The notes beneath the pieces were generated by a model. It worked only from the letters and a program-made list of their open reading frames with translations, was not told the origin of the DNA and ran no database searches. A stretch of DNA of 64,000 nt. Source: Lithospermum erythrorhizon. Lineage: Eukaryota > Streptophyta > Magnoliopsida > Boraginales > Boraginaceae. Each line of letters opens with the position of its first letter. Within the stretch, counting starts at the first letter, position 1. A program made the translations under genes and the position numbers. Where the stretch lies: positions 46,616-110,615 of the forward strand of contig JADFUC010001018.1 in NCBI GenBank assembly GCA_019722365.1. Direction: 5' to 3'. Positions 12,050 to 23,434 of this stretch are shown in pieces.

Positions 12050-14016
12050 AAAGTTCTCACTTTTGATGGAAAGCGTGATGGGCGATCCAGCATACTAATC
12101 GATGGTGTTCTATTCGATAGTGAACATCGATTAGGGACATGATATAAATGCGTTTTAGTATGCTTGGATGCGTGATGTGATCTTGGTTCATAGCGGAGGC
12201 TATTGCTCCGGTGTTATCGTAATATAACTCAGCTTTGGACATGATACCAAATTTTCTCGAGTTCACTTACAAATTTCTTGATCAGTAAGCTTCCTTAGCG
12301 GCCGGAAAGGCGCAATGAACCTCAAACTTCTATTGTCAGTCGGCTCTGATGCTTTAGCACTCTTACGCAAGACCTTTGCATCCTTTGTTCAGCGGGAATA
12401 CATAACGATTAGGGTGACTATCGTCTCTATCATTTTGGAAAAATGGCATCGGTGTAACCCTACTAATAACTTATTATCCCCCACCGTATACAAAGAACAT
12501 ATCTTTAGTCGCCCGTAAGTATGGCGCCCTTTGACGATCGATGATTTTCATGGACATGATTGAAAGTAACGACTTGTTACACTTTCCATGCGATCGTGCG
12601 GATGTGTACATAACATAACATACATGATGGATCATATGTTGATGCATAAGGAGCATACTCACTCTTTTCTCTTCGGCCCCTCGTTTGTAGGACAATCGAA
12701 GCGGATAGTAATGTCTTGTAAGGAGGTTTTCGCTTTCTTGGAATTATTCATCTTAAATCTTTGACACTTTATCAATATAAAGTGTTTGGCTTAATCAATA
12801 AGCCTTTTAGATCGTCTCTATGGATATTAATTCCAAGAATGTATTAAGGTTTCTCCTATGTCTTCATAAAGAAACATTTCGCTAGCCATGACTTAATGAT
12901 TTAAGCATAGGTATGTCATTTTCTATGATGTTATGTCATCTAAATCTGAGAACTATAAATCGTTGCTCCTTAACAACCGTGTATACCTGAGAATCTTCTT
13001 CGTTCTTAATGAAACCAAACTCTTTGATTGACTCATTAAAAGCGAGAGATTCCAAACTACGGATGCTTGCTTAAGTCCATAAATGGATCTTTGTAACTGC
13101 GTACAACTGCTTGGAGTCCCTTAGGACATGTAAAACTGGAGAGGTTGTGTCATGTCGCGTCCTCCTCTGAATTCTCATTGAGGAATGCAATCTTTACATC
13201 CATGCATGGGTTCATGTCATAATGAAGCAAGTGGCTAAGATAATCCGACTGGATTTAAACTTCTAGCTGAGGAGAGGTTTCATCATAATTAATTCCTTGA
13301 ATATGTTTGAAACTGACTCTAATCCCCAGCCTTATAAACATGGACATTTCCATCTTTATCTAGTTTGCGTTTAAAAACCCATTTGCACTTGATAGGTCTA
13401 GCATCTTCGGTTAGATCCATCAATGTCCAAACATCATTTAAGTACATTGAATCTATCTCGGATTTCATGGTTAGAAGCCCGTTCGTCGACTTACGGTTCT
13501 TTCATAGCTTCTTCATGCGAAGAGGCTGCTTTTCAATTAAGAAAGCTTCCCATACCATCTATCCGGGTTCTTGGCGAGTTCTATCGTCTTGGGTAGTGTA
13601 GTGTTTTCAGTTGGCTCGATCACGGTTTTTCCGTGGATCCAAATTGAACTCACTTTTATATAAGAGGCTCACCTCATGTGGTGAATCGATCACGTTCTCG
13701 CGTTGACTTCCTCATTCTTGAACAACTTCAAGATTCTCACTTGTATGTCTCTTGGCTAAGTATTCTGCTCGAAAACGTCCATCTCGTGCTATTAGAAAAT
13801 CTTATTTTTCATGCTTGAGGTAGAAATAATACTCTATGGTTTCTCTCGGATAACCAATGAAATAACATTTCTCATATCTTATTTTCATGCTTGAGGTAGA
13901 AATAATACCCTATGGTTTCTCTCGGATAACCAATGAAATATCATTTCTCAAAAATAATCCTCATGTGACCTATCTTGGGACGGTTCCCAAACCACATCTA
14001 AATGTAAGGGTCTTAG
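12050..14016 (-). pseudogene. copia pol remnant: integrase C-terminal part, RT and RNase H
   Basis: Read from high to low coordinates. 14016-13750 gives integrase C-terminal phrases such as CYFIGYPRETIGYYFYL across frames. 13420-13377 encodes ARPIKCKWVFKRKL, the conserved start of copia RT. 12695-12474 ends in YLRATKDMFFVYGGG, the RT to RNase H connection. 12266-12057 has YYDNTGAIASAM...HPSILKRIY, an RNase H block with the D-N-GAI motif. Frameshifts and stops separate the blocks, so no polyprotein can be made. The order integrase-RT-RNase H identifies it as copia, not gypsy. Confidence 0.8.
13801..13950. repeat. Local tandem duplication (~75 bp, two copies)
   Basis: 13801-13877 and 13878-13950 are nearly identical (TTTCATGCTTGAGGTAGAAA through AACCAATGAAATA). 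They repeat part of the integrase C-terminal coding sequence of the minus-strand copia. A single-step duplication after insertion, or an assembly artefact. Confidence 0.85.
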
Positions 14017-16824
14017 TGTAATAACTTAGTTATGAAAAAAAAAAAATTAATTTCGATTGGTGATTGGGACAGGATGGCCTAAATAATCTCGATGATAATA
14101 TTATTTATTAAAATTTTGAGCCGAATTACATTTATAATTTAGTAGTTTTTGCCATGGAATATTTTATCTTTGGAATGTCGGGTTCGTGGAGATTTAAGTC
14201 ACGATAAGCGAGAGAAATTAGCAGCTTCGAGCCGGGACTCGAGTTTTAAATATCTGGTCATGCTTATCTTCCACGTCATCATTATCAAACACTTCATCAT
14301 CATCTTTTAAATGCTTATGGCAAAATATTCACCCACTCCCCTTAAAAATTTCATTTTCCATTTACTAACCGATTGTCGCTTTCGAACTTCGAAGATCGGT
14401 TGTAGAATATTGTTCTCCCACGTCATTCTCTTGAGTTAAGGTAAAATTTCAAGTCTTTGAGATATTTCTTGGGTTTTGAGAATGTTGACTTTTAGTTGAC
14501 TTTTCCATGATTGAATTTTATGATGAATCTTAGTTGGTTATAGGTTACGTGGCGTATTTGAGTGATGAATTATTGATTTAGAGATGGTGATTTAGAGATC
14601 GTTTGAGGACGTTATGGTCGAGTTGACTTTTAGGTTTCGGTTGATTTTTTTGTGGATATTTTATAAGACTTTAAATGTGTAGGAGGTTATATTGGGACCT
14701 TGGCCAGTTGTTATGATGTTAAATTGGTGATTTAAAAAATTGATTAAAGAGATTGTTATGTTGTTGAAAAAGTGTAAATTCAAGTTGAGTTATAATTGAT
14801 ATTTCGAGATATAGTTGTTATGGACCCAGTGATTAGTTAGAATAACTTATAAGTCGATTTGTAATGAGAAAGTGATAAGATGGAATTTAGCGGGGAATCG
14901 GTGGGTTGTGTCGATGGGATTATAATTCGATAGTTTATCCGTCATATTGGAAACTTGTTTAGAGATAGTTCCCTAAGAGTTGGTTATGTATCTTCTAGAA
15001 ACGCCGGTATAGTAGTAGGTCTTGATTGCTAAGGTGTTGTTTAAGTTGATCGTGGAAAGAGATTACCTTGATTGTTTTTCCTTGGTTTTGCGGTAGCTAA
15101 GCGAGGAGGTGAGTACTTATCTCCGCGAGATTGTTACTTTACGTACCTTCGTTGTGTGAACATGTTGATAAAGACAGATTATGTGAGAATGGTATACATG
15201 TTATTATGATATGATTATGTGAGAATGATATATACATGTCATTGTGTTATGATGCGTGAGAATGATATACATGTAATTGTTATATGATTATGTGATTATA
15301 TTATGGTGATTGAAGATTGCTTGAGGTAAGTAATAAGCGAACTCCCAACTTATATTCGATTTACGTGGCCTTGTCGGCACTTATGATTTAAATGGCCTTG
15401 TCGGCACTTATGATTCTGTGGCCTTGTTGGCGGTTGTGTTTGACTTCACGATTGTGAGATGTTTTGGCTGTGTGCTTGGTTATTGTTTGGGAGTAAGTGG
15501 TGGTTATTGAGAGGTGATGGTTGCAGAGTTATCTATGACTTGAGGTGACTTGAGTATCGGGGGTGACCACAGGATTAGTAGGGATTAGGTGACTCTCGGC
15601 TTCCTTTGCAGGGGATATGTGGCAGCTATTGGCCTATGCTACGGTATAGCGTGCTGATTTGGCCTTATACTTGATATAAAATTATGACTCTCTTGATAAG
15701 CTTTGCGTATTGCATTGTTGGTGTGGCCTATCTGCGGTATAAGCGTGCGGTTGGCCTTATACTTGATTATAAGAGCGGTATGAGTCTTTTGATCACTTTC
15801 TTTGTGTGCGTTGTCGATGTGGCCACATACTACGGTATAGCGTGCGGTGTGCGCCTTAGTGTATAGGCGGTGTGCACTTATACTTAGTGTATGAGTGCGT
15901 GTGCCTTATACTTTGTGTATAAGTGCGGTGTGCCTTATACTTTGTGTATAGAATGCGGTTTTGGCCTTATCTTTGCGGTATAAGTGCGAGGTGATTATTG
16001 ATTAGTCCGTTCTAGCGAGGTGGAAGCGGATTGAGTATATCTTGGCATTAGAAGTTGGTATCTTGGTGTTGGGGATATATAGAGATAGGAGGTTTGATGA
16101 CTAGAAGTTTTTAGTCGTTGTTAGATACATTGATTTCTTTCTAGAATTATTGCTTCTTTGAAACCTTCTATTATATCTTCATGTATTATGTCTGAGACTT
16201 TCTTTGGAATTATGTTGTATGACCTTATTAGGTAGTCCTGGATATATGTATTTTATTCATATTTGACTATTTATATTATTGATTGACTCGTTCCGTATGG
16301 TAAATTCCTTTTTTGTGTTAAATTTCAAAACAAAGCCTCATGGCTTACGCCTTTTTGCATTGGGCGGCATTTTCATTTGTGCAGGTTGAGATGGCGATTG
16401 AGCAGGCGTTTTGAAGTTTTGTTCAGTGGCTAGAGTGAGCATCGGGTGGCGAGAGGATCCTCCTGATCGATTTTGATGTCATTGTCAAGCTGTTTTGATT
16501 GTTGTATTTTTCCTTTTGAAACTTTAGCCTTGTCAATTTGTCGTTTGTATTCGGGATCTGATACGTATAAATACATTTGTAGCACTTGCCGGCATTACTT
16601 TATTTTTTGGGATATGTTGTGTATATATATGGGTTTTGTCGTTTTAGATATCGGTGATGGATTATAAATTTTAAAAGCATTTTGATTTGGAAACTTAATT
16701 GTGATCACATTTTGGATAAACAATTGTATTTTAAGCGAGTAAATCCGTCGGTTTGGTGACTCACGAATTGTTCGGTTGTAATGACTCACCGCCTCAGGCG
16801 GCCGACACGAGGCGGGTGGATACA
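14017..16824 (+). mobile_element. Solo LTR, Ty3/gypsy family G2, nested in copia integrase
   Basis: Starts TGTAATAAC and ends GGATACA, matching the 5' LTR at 58819-61448. Shared blocks include CTCGATGATAATATTATT, GGGACTCGAGTTT, AGTTGACTTTTAGTTGACTT, the palindromic TTATAC units and the CGGCCGA...GGCGGGT end. It interrupts copia integrase coding sequence, which continues on both sides (16825 upward and 14016 downward). No primer-binding site or pol sequence follows, so it is solo. Expected 5-bp target duplications are not exact (CTTAG left, TAGTA right). Confidence 0.85.
15690..15990 (+). repeat. Tandem hairpin-forming TTATAC...GTATAA units in the G2 LTR
   Basis: About seven units of 28-60 bp, several holding an inverted repeat of the form CTTATAC-TTTGT-GTATAAG separated by GTGCGGTGTGC spacers. 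The same array occurs in the other G2 LTR at 60400-60640. Each unit could fold into a 6-7-bp stem with a 5-base loop. Confidence 0.7.
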
Positions 16825-17450
16825 TAGTAGCTGATTTTTTTGGACATTTTATTTAGTGTATGCATGATAGTTTGTAAGCATATCCCCAAAGCGGTGGCGG
16901 TTCGAATGTGCTCATCATGGATAGAGACCGTATCGATAGGTTTGATTTCTTCTTTCGGACACACCATTATATTGCTTGAGGTGTTCCAGTGAGTTGTGAT
17001 ATAATACCACCACTTGTTTATGATGTGCTTCAAATACATGACTTAAGTATTCTGCACTGCAGCCGGATCGGATAACCTTAGTTGTTTATTGAGTTGGTAC
17101 TCAACTTCTTTACGAAACTCTTTGAACTTTTCAAAAGCTTCATTCTTGCAGCTTCATTAGATGTAATGTAACCGTATCTCTTTTGTAGTCGATAGTGAAA
17201 GTGATAAGTATGAGTAACCTCCTACGCGGAGTATTCATTGGTCAGCATCGTCGGTGTATTTTGATAAATGTGTTGCCCTACCGGTCATGCAGGTGAAAGG
17301 TGATTTGGTGTACTTACTGCCAAGCATAATTCCATTGATCATATGGTTCAAAATCAGATGATGTCAAAATTTCATGACCATGTAATTTCTTAATGCGCTT
17401 ATTACATATAGGAGGGATTCAAGTCATATGTCTTATTCCTCTTATTATTT
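16825..17450 (-). pseudogene. copia pre-integrase and integrase core remnant
   Basis: Read from high to low coordinates, the translation gives a KKLHG block with DFEPYDQW near 17410-17340 (pre-integrase), a Y-I-TSNEA-FEKFKEF-KEVEYQLN block near 17180-17080, and a CPKEEI...LGICLQTIMHTLNKM stretch at 16970-16855. These correspond to the pre-integrase region, catalytic core and the NGVSERRNRT...AAYLLN segment of copia integrases. The G2 solo LTR cuts the frame at 16824. Stops and substitutions in catalytic regions make it inactive. Confidence 0.72.
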
Positions 17451-17504
17451 ATGTTGTAGGTCTTAAGGTTTTATCGATACATAGGAGCCATTCGACGAGA
17501 TGTA

Positions 17505-18323
17505 GTACAATAAGCAGAAACCGATACTAAGAATAATATAAAAATAATAACATACAGTGTGTGTACCTTTAAATCGGGGGGATCATGCAGAAATATATAG
17601 GAGACTCTAAATAATCAACGTAGATTATAAAGAGTAGTACTTTGCTTGGCTTGAATGAAACGAAGCCCTCCGTGAGCTTTATTAGAACTCTTTAAAATGA
17701 TAAGCGTAGATGAGGTTAGGCGAGAAAAATCCAAATAGTTTGGCACCCTCTTAGTCGACTAGGATGAAGGGGAGAAGAAGAATTCTCAACTAAGTTGGAA
17801 GAATTGGTACAAGTATTTCATCTGGTCGCCTTGGCACTATGTAAACTGACCCTAATTTTAGGCCCTTAAAGAGATGTGATGGCTTCTTCCACCTCCTTAA
17901 GAAAAACATTCACAAATTCTTCTAAAAGAAGAATCTAGAACTCCCTCTTTTCATCGGTTCGCTTGTGACCCCGTGGGTGAATTCCGAAAGTGGAATCTTA
18001 CCCCATTATTTATCTGATTTCATTTAAACCCGAAACTTATAATTAAATTATTGTTGATTTAGATTGTTGTGTGTGACCTCTTAGGCTCAATCGACAATAA
18101 TATAGTAATTTATATTTAACCGAATATCATATTAATATATAGATTATGGCGGACTCTATTAAACCATCATAACCACAATGTCGATCGAGTTCACCAATAT
18201 ATTAATTGTCAAACAATTAACATATGTCTGAACTTATTATTATTTAAATGTAATAATCGGTTGTACAATCTAATTGTTCAACGGACATATATTTATGAGA
18301 TCTAACGTCTCATATTTTCAACA
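17505..18323 (-). repeat. 5' LTR of the family H copia, inner end deleted
   Basis: Matches 10684-11536 from about 30 bp inside that LTR's left end to the terminal TTCAACA at 18323. The missing terminal bases and the missing gag and protease point to one deletion across the LTR-internal boundary. Its heat-shock element has lost both GAA triplets. Confidence 0.8.
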
Positions 18324-18675
18324 TTAACATGATACAATTTAATATTAACATCATTAACATAAAAGATTTTAAAAAATTGAAAAATTAACTTTTAATTTTA
18401 TTAAGTTGAAAAATAAATATTAATCAATTTAAATTTCTTAAAATTAAGATCAAAATTTAAAATTCTTAACAATAAGATAATAATTTAAAATAAATTAGAA
18501 CGCTTGGAGCATGGGGTCGATAATGTTTTGAACGCTTATTACATTTTGTTCGTTATATCGAAGCGAGCAGCGCGCACAATGCGCCGGTGTATATATTGAA
18601 CCGCATGTTCTGGGTTGAAACCTTACTTTTATATTAATATTTGATATAAATATTCAACATAATTATTTTATTTCA
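18324..18675 (+). repeat. Second half of tandem unit C and start of unit D
   Basis: After the TTAAC target duplication the sequence continues the unit left at 10683: 248 bp before plus about 262 bp after the insertion rebuild one ~510-bp unit. A new unit begins near 18587 (TATATTGAACCGCATGTTC) and fades by about 18675. Confidence 0.75.
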
Positions 18676-19021
18676 ACATAATTATAGTTAGTATGTTATA
18701 TTTTTGTAGGTTGAAAACTATAACGTTAGATATTGTGATTCGGTATGTCATAATGAATCTTAAATTAATTAAGTATATTAATTATGAAACCAACACACAA
18801 AGTGTTTGTTAGATTATAGTAACAACCTTAGCATGGTATTTTGTCGTTATTACAAAGCGAACGATGCACCGTTTGTTCGTTATACAACCGAGCCCACGTT
18901 TGCTACGCTCGGTGATTAATATTTGTATATCAATTTTTCACTTATATTACCGACCACATGGAACACCCACACTCCATGCGGTCGGTAGGGGTAAAATGGG
19001 AACAATTTTGTGCCTTGGAAA

Positions 19022-19447
19022 TTTTTTCCTTGGAATTAGTTTTCTCACATGATTACTTATATTATTTTCGATATTGCGATTATTGCGTCAATCGAGTTAT
19101 ACCCGGTGCACGATTGAAGAATAGTGAATTAGAATTCCCCATTAAAAAAGTATTGCTTCCGAAGTGTCATGGTGTGGATGAATAAATTGAAGAGGTTTTG
19201 AAATTTCGTTATTAGCGAGCGATAAGAAATCAAGAACCTCATCACCTAGAAACTTTAACATAAAAAAAGACACGAGAAACAAGTCAAGAGTTTTGGTTAA
19301 TTTGCCTTCATGGTCAAGAGTAGAAGTAATATCTATTGAATAATTCACAAGATGCAGAACATGCCAAATGATTAGGTCAAATAATGATAACGGTAACCAC
19401 TTCATTATTCGAAGGAATAAACATGCATTAAATTAAATGATGATAAC
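19022..19447. other. Spacer between transposons, no gene recognised
   Basis: About 0.4 kb between the right end of the inverted-repeat element and the next copia LTR. Short frames exist at 18958-19405, but none resembles a known protein. Confidence 0.45.
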
Positions 19448-19694
19448 TGTTATGAATATAACGATGAACAAAGTGAAAGACAGAGAAAATAATAGATAAG
19501 GAGAAGGAGGATTATTTTATTGCTTCTGTAATTATGTTGTATACAATACAATAAGTTTCTGTTATAGGCTTCGATATATATATATGAGGTAATTATTTAG
19601 TAAATAGTAAGCTTGGTAAATAAGCCTAATAACTTTTTAATCAATTCATCTCCTTTCTTGGTGGAGCCAGAAGACATCCTGATATTCCGTAACA
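19448..19694 (-). repeat. 3' LTR of the truncated copia
   Basis: Bounded by TGTTATGAATAT at the left and CCGTAACA at the right, so it begins TG and ends CA on both strands. On the minus strand it begins TGTTACGGAATATCAGG, a form I associate with short-LTR plant copia elements, directly after a purine tract. Confidence 0.7.
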
Positions 19695-19949
19695 CTCCTC
19701 TTTTGGATGTCTAATCAACAAGAGTATGTCTCGTTAAAACCTTAGTAGGAAAAATCCGTCTGGGGATAAAAATCCGGTGAAGAAAAGAGTGCGATATTAA
19801 CGCATGCGGCTTATAATGTTGCCTCATTAAAACCTTAATTTGGGACAAAACCTTGATTGGAAAAAGAGTACAATGCATTAACTCCCCCTCGCGGCTACGT
19901 CAACGGCATCGCTTAGTCGGCGTAGTCTATATACGGATAGGCACCGAGA

Positions 19950-22100
19950 TGTTGAGGTAGGGAAGTGATTTAGTGAATATATCTGTCAGATTATCACAAG
20001 ATCGAATTTGTTGAAAATCGATTTCACCATTCCTCTGAAGATCATGGGTAGAGAAGAACACCAATATATTTTGTTCTATCTCCTTTGATATGTCATTCAT
20101 TTACTTTATTGCAACAAAAGTAAACAATTATCGTCATAAAGATCGTCGGGACCAACTTTCATATGATAAATCTGAAGTAATATGGATCTGTGGATCTCAT
20201 ATAAACATCAAGCATTGCATAATTGCCTAGAAATTGAATATGTTCTCTTTGGAGCAATATCATATCCCTTATACATTAAGTTCATTCGATGCATTAGTGT
20301 TGATATTTCCTTCTAATATATATCGCTCACTTCCAATAGCACTTATATATGATACTTCGAGACCAAATAATTCTTTTTGTATTTTCTCTTGGCATTAATG
20401 GGTCATTGTTCACATCTAGTGATATTATAATCGTTGGGATACTCAAGGTGACTTATCAACAATGTTTCATCTCAAATTCATGCTTGAGAAGTTTACAACT
20501 CTTGAAAATGCTTGAGGAGTTCCAATAATGTTTAAGTCATAAACATAAGTGTCATTTTCATAAGCTTTTCTCGATCTTTACATGTAAATACAAGCGCCAT
20601 GTAAGATCATTATTCGATATAACCATCTTTGGTTAAATGTCATTGGTTAAATATTATATTATCTTTAGATATCTTGGTAATTATGCATCTGCATGTAGTA
20701 ACAAATATATCGTACAATCACATAAAACATAATATATGCAAAGTTAAACATGTATGACATTATATTGATAGACTTGTATATTCATGTGAGATTGAATAAA
20801 ATACAAATGAATATCTAATAATGCAGTTCGAACTTGGAATCCATCTTCCGAATGACTTTAAATATTCAAATATTTTCATATGAACTCAACTGAGTTAGGT
20901 TCCCGGGAATACAGATATGTGCTTTAGGCATCACAAAGTACACATATTTCGTTGCATGCTATATTACAAGTCATGCACGTAAATCAAGAACCTGCTATCA
21001 AAAAGGTGTATGTATTTTTTCTGACTTATGTAGTGCTTGAGTACAAAATATTATATGACAAATCTTAGGTCATTAATTCTGGTACCCAAGACATAGTGCA
21101 CTAGTATCATCTTCATTAGATTTCAAGTCAAATTTATCACTTATATAATGAGTTTCGTTTACTCTTGATTGCATCTTTCTCTTTTGGTCGTTCATATATA
21201 TATCTCAACTTGGAGATAGATTTTAGATCCTCATATTGCTTCATGATATAGAGCTCTTCATTCTATGCAATATCTATTGTCGACAATCTTTTTCTTTTGG
21301 TTCCATCATGTTTATGATAAATGAGATCTCATTATATTCATGAATTTTGTAAATTTCTTATAGACATTAGTTATGAAACTTTGAAAGCTTATTCATGAAT
21401 ATATTATTCATCACCTCTTTGGTGATATTCCCTCTAGATGATCTTCAATGATGAAGAAAATATTTCATATAGTTCTTCAAGAACCTATACTCTAGTTTGA
21501 GTGTTTACAAGCCCGATATATTATTTCATTGTTATTAATAAAGGGTCATAAATTTATTGAACTTAAAGTTTTATATTATCCATGAACTATTCATGTTATC
21601 TGTGGACAGTGTTCATATTTATTCATCTTGAGGATCATATAGGATAGGGATATTTCATTTCAAGATAAACTATTTTCAGTTGTATACTATTCTCCCCTTC
21701 AATGTTAAAAACATTGATATATCGTAATGAAAAATTACTTCAATTATATAGATATATACATACAGGTATAATATTTCCAATATATAGATGCATACCTTCT
21801 ATTATAATAAACATTAAACTATTCCTTATCTTGTGCATATTGTTGAAAATATATGAGTGTACGAGTAATTGAGAGGGAAAATGTTGGTTCGACCAAAACC
21901 AGTATTATATTGGGGGGAGTCTTATGATAATTTGGCTTGATGCGAACAAGTGTCACTTCATGTAGTAACATTTCCCAACAATCAATTGGCGGTATTGCAT
22001 GTAGTTCAACATGCCCCCAATAGTCAACTGGGAGTTTACAACATGTAGCTCACATAAATTTTTTAAACTCAATAATTTGTTGACCCACTTAGTGAGTGCG
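19950..22100 (-). pseudogene. copia pol remnant: integrase, RT, RNase H
   Basis: On the minus strand, 20562-20500 translates to YVYDLNIIGTPQAFSRVV, corresponding to the copia RT segment DDLNIIGTPEE. 20090-19950 gives STHDLQRNGEIDFQQI followed by SCDNLTDIFTKSLP, the conserved RNase H end. 22010-21700 contains integrase phrases with an RRYASIYW block like the family's RRYGIYIG. No frame stays open for long, and many stops make it non-functional. Confidence 0.72.
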
Positions 22101-22440
22101 AATTAAAATTTCATGATCTTCAGCATCGGATCTAATAGGTAGGAGTCTAACAGTCATGCCAAATAATAAAAGTTTCATAATTATAAAACTTCTGGTTTGA
22201 TAGGAAGTGTATTTTAATACTACACATATGTGTGTTACTTCTGATAACGACTTTGCTTCACTTTTGACAAATATTATTAGCTCTTGGAGTCACCGATATT
22301 TTGTTACATTATTGAAAAATATTAGCTCTTCTAGAATTTACTACTTATTAAACTAATATTAATTATAATCACTTCAATAATATATTACTAGTTTTTCATA
22401 TGTATGAAATATGGATTTAACAAAATAAGTTGGCCGGATC

Positions 22441-23434
22441 GATAACTAATTTGTATATGCCAATAGTCACTACTCAGGGATGTAATGATAATCATTTATT
22501 TTTAGTATGAAATCTGTGATATAAAAAATACCACCATGAAGACTACTGACATTATGCAGCATGTAACAAAATATTTTTGTAGAGCAATTGTCGACTCCAA
22601 GGGACACCATATCGAACACATGATGATGAACAATTTACATCGAAGTCGTATGTATTGCATAGTTAAGAAAATTTAATTTATAAGGTATACGGACCTAGAA
22701 AAATTAAGTAAGCGGTGCATATTTAATATGATTTGTATTCCTTCAAGGAGCGATTATGTGGGCTCTTACGGAGTTTTTAATTAATTTTTACAGCACTCAT
22801 GTGTGATAGCATTAAACTTCTCGTTATCAAGTAATAAAATTTTCTTATCTATGAGTTGTAGCACTGTCTGCGGGATATATTTCTTTCGTCACTTCAACAT
22901 ATGAATTGAATTATACAACATATAAATAAGTTGCACACTTATAAATAATATATACGGCTTGAGAATTATAATCAGTAAACAAATAAATTCGGTGTGTTTA
23001 AATGTATGACATTTTTGCCATATATTTTAAAATTTGATTATATTAATATTAAGTACATTTTCTTAATTAAGTGTGTTTTAGAATGTGACGTTTTATCCAC
23101 ATATGTTATAATTTAATTATGTGAATATTAAGTGCATTTTCCTTAATTAAGTGTGTTTCATTAATTTTAAAATGCATAGTGTGACGTTTCTATGTCGGTT
23201 TCTTAGGTCAAATTGTCACGTTTCTATGATGGTTTTAGCCGGGTTATTCCCTTCTTTGGTGGCGTTTACAAATGTCGCTGTCGTCAAATACTACTTTGTA
23301 TGACATATGCAGCCCAGCGTTTTAGATTTTAGTCTGCGGCCGCTTCGTATGTTGGCATTTTGATTTCACCATGAGCGTCACAAAATACCCTATCGGCATT
23401 TCATGGCGTTTTTGCACGTAGCATTAGCCAAAAT
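22441..23434. other. No gene recognised; weak duplicated AT-rich block
   Basis: Two diverged copies of a block with ATATTAAGT-CATTTTC-TTAATTAAGTGTGTTT lie at about 23000-23080 and 23090-23165, followed by a less AT-rich stretch with several GACG/CGTC motifs. No coding similarity was seen. It could be an unidentified transposon fragment. Confidence 0.35.

Larger units (their letters stand above)
10684..18323 (-). mobile_element. Ty1/copia retrotransposon with heat-shock-element LTRs (family H)
   Basis: Two LTRs in the same minus orientation (10684-11536 and 17505-18323) flank copia pol remnants read right to left: pre-integrase and integrase (17450-16825, continuing 14016-13500), RT (13420-12480) and RNase H (12270-12050). 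A 5-bp duplication TTAAC directly flanks it (10679-10683, 18324-18328). gag and protease are missing: integrase starts almost at the 5' LTR, and about 30 bp of that LTR's inner end is also gone, so one deletion removed both. A G2 gypsy solo LTR sits inside the integrase. It cannot make its own proteins. Confidence 0.85.
9259..19021. mobile_element. Terminal-inverted-repeat element with ~505-bp tandem units, split by a copia insertion
   Basis: The left end (about 9261-9308) and right end (about 18973-19021) are inverted copies of each other. Left reads TTCAAAGCACAAATTTT...TTTTACCC...GACTGCATGG; the right reverse complement reads TCCAAGGCACAAAATTG...TTTTACCC...GACCGCATGG. Between them lie tandem ~505-bp units, interrupted by the copia at 10684-18323; without that insertion the element is about 2.1 kb. 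No transposase is visible. Long inverted ends suggest a Mutator-like or other TIR superfamily, but I found no convincing target duplication, so the class is open. It starts 13 bp after the CACTA element. Confidence 0.6.
19448..22440 (-). mobile_element. 5'-truncated Ty1/copia element
   Basis: Minus-strand remnant with a 247-bp 3' LTR (19448-19694), an adjacent purine tract (AAAAGAGGAG on the minus strand, 19695-19704), and pol read rightward-to-leftward: integrase near 22050-21700, RT near 20570-20440 and RNase H near 20090-19950. No second LTR was found to the right, so the 5' part is missing. The right end at about 22440 is only where recognisable pol stops. Confidence 0.72.

Noticed and set aside
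12474..12695. Minus-strand 73-codon frame as a novel small protein
   Set aside because: It ends in a recognisable copia RT/RNase H connection and lies in pol order.
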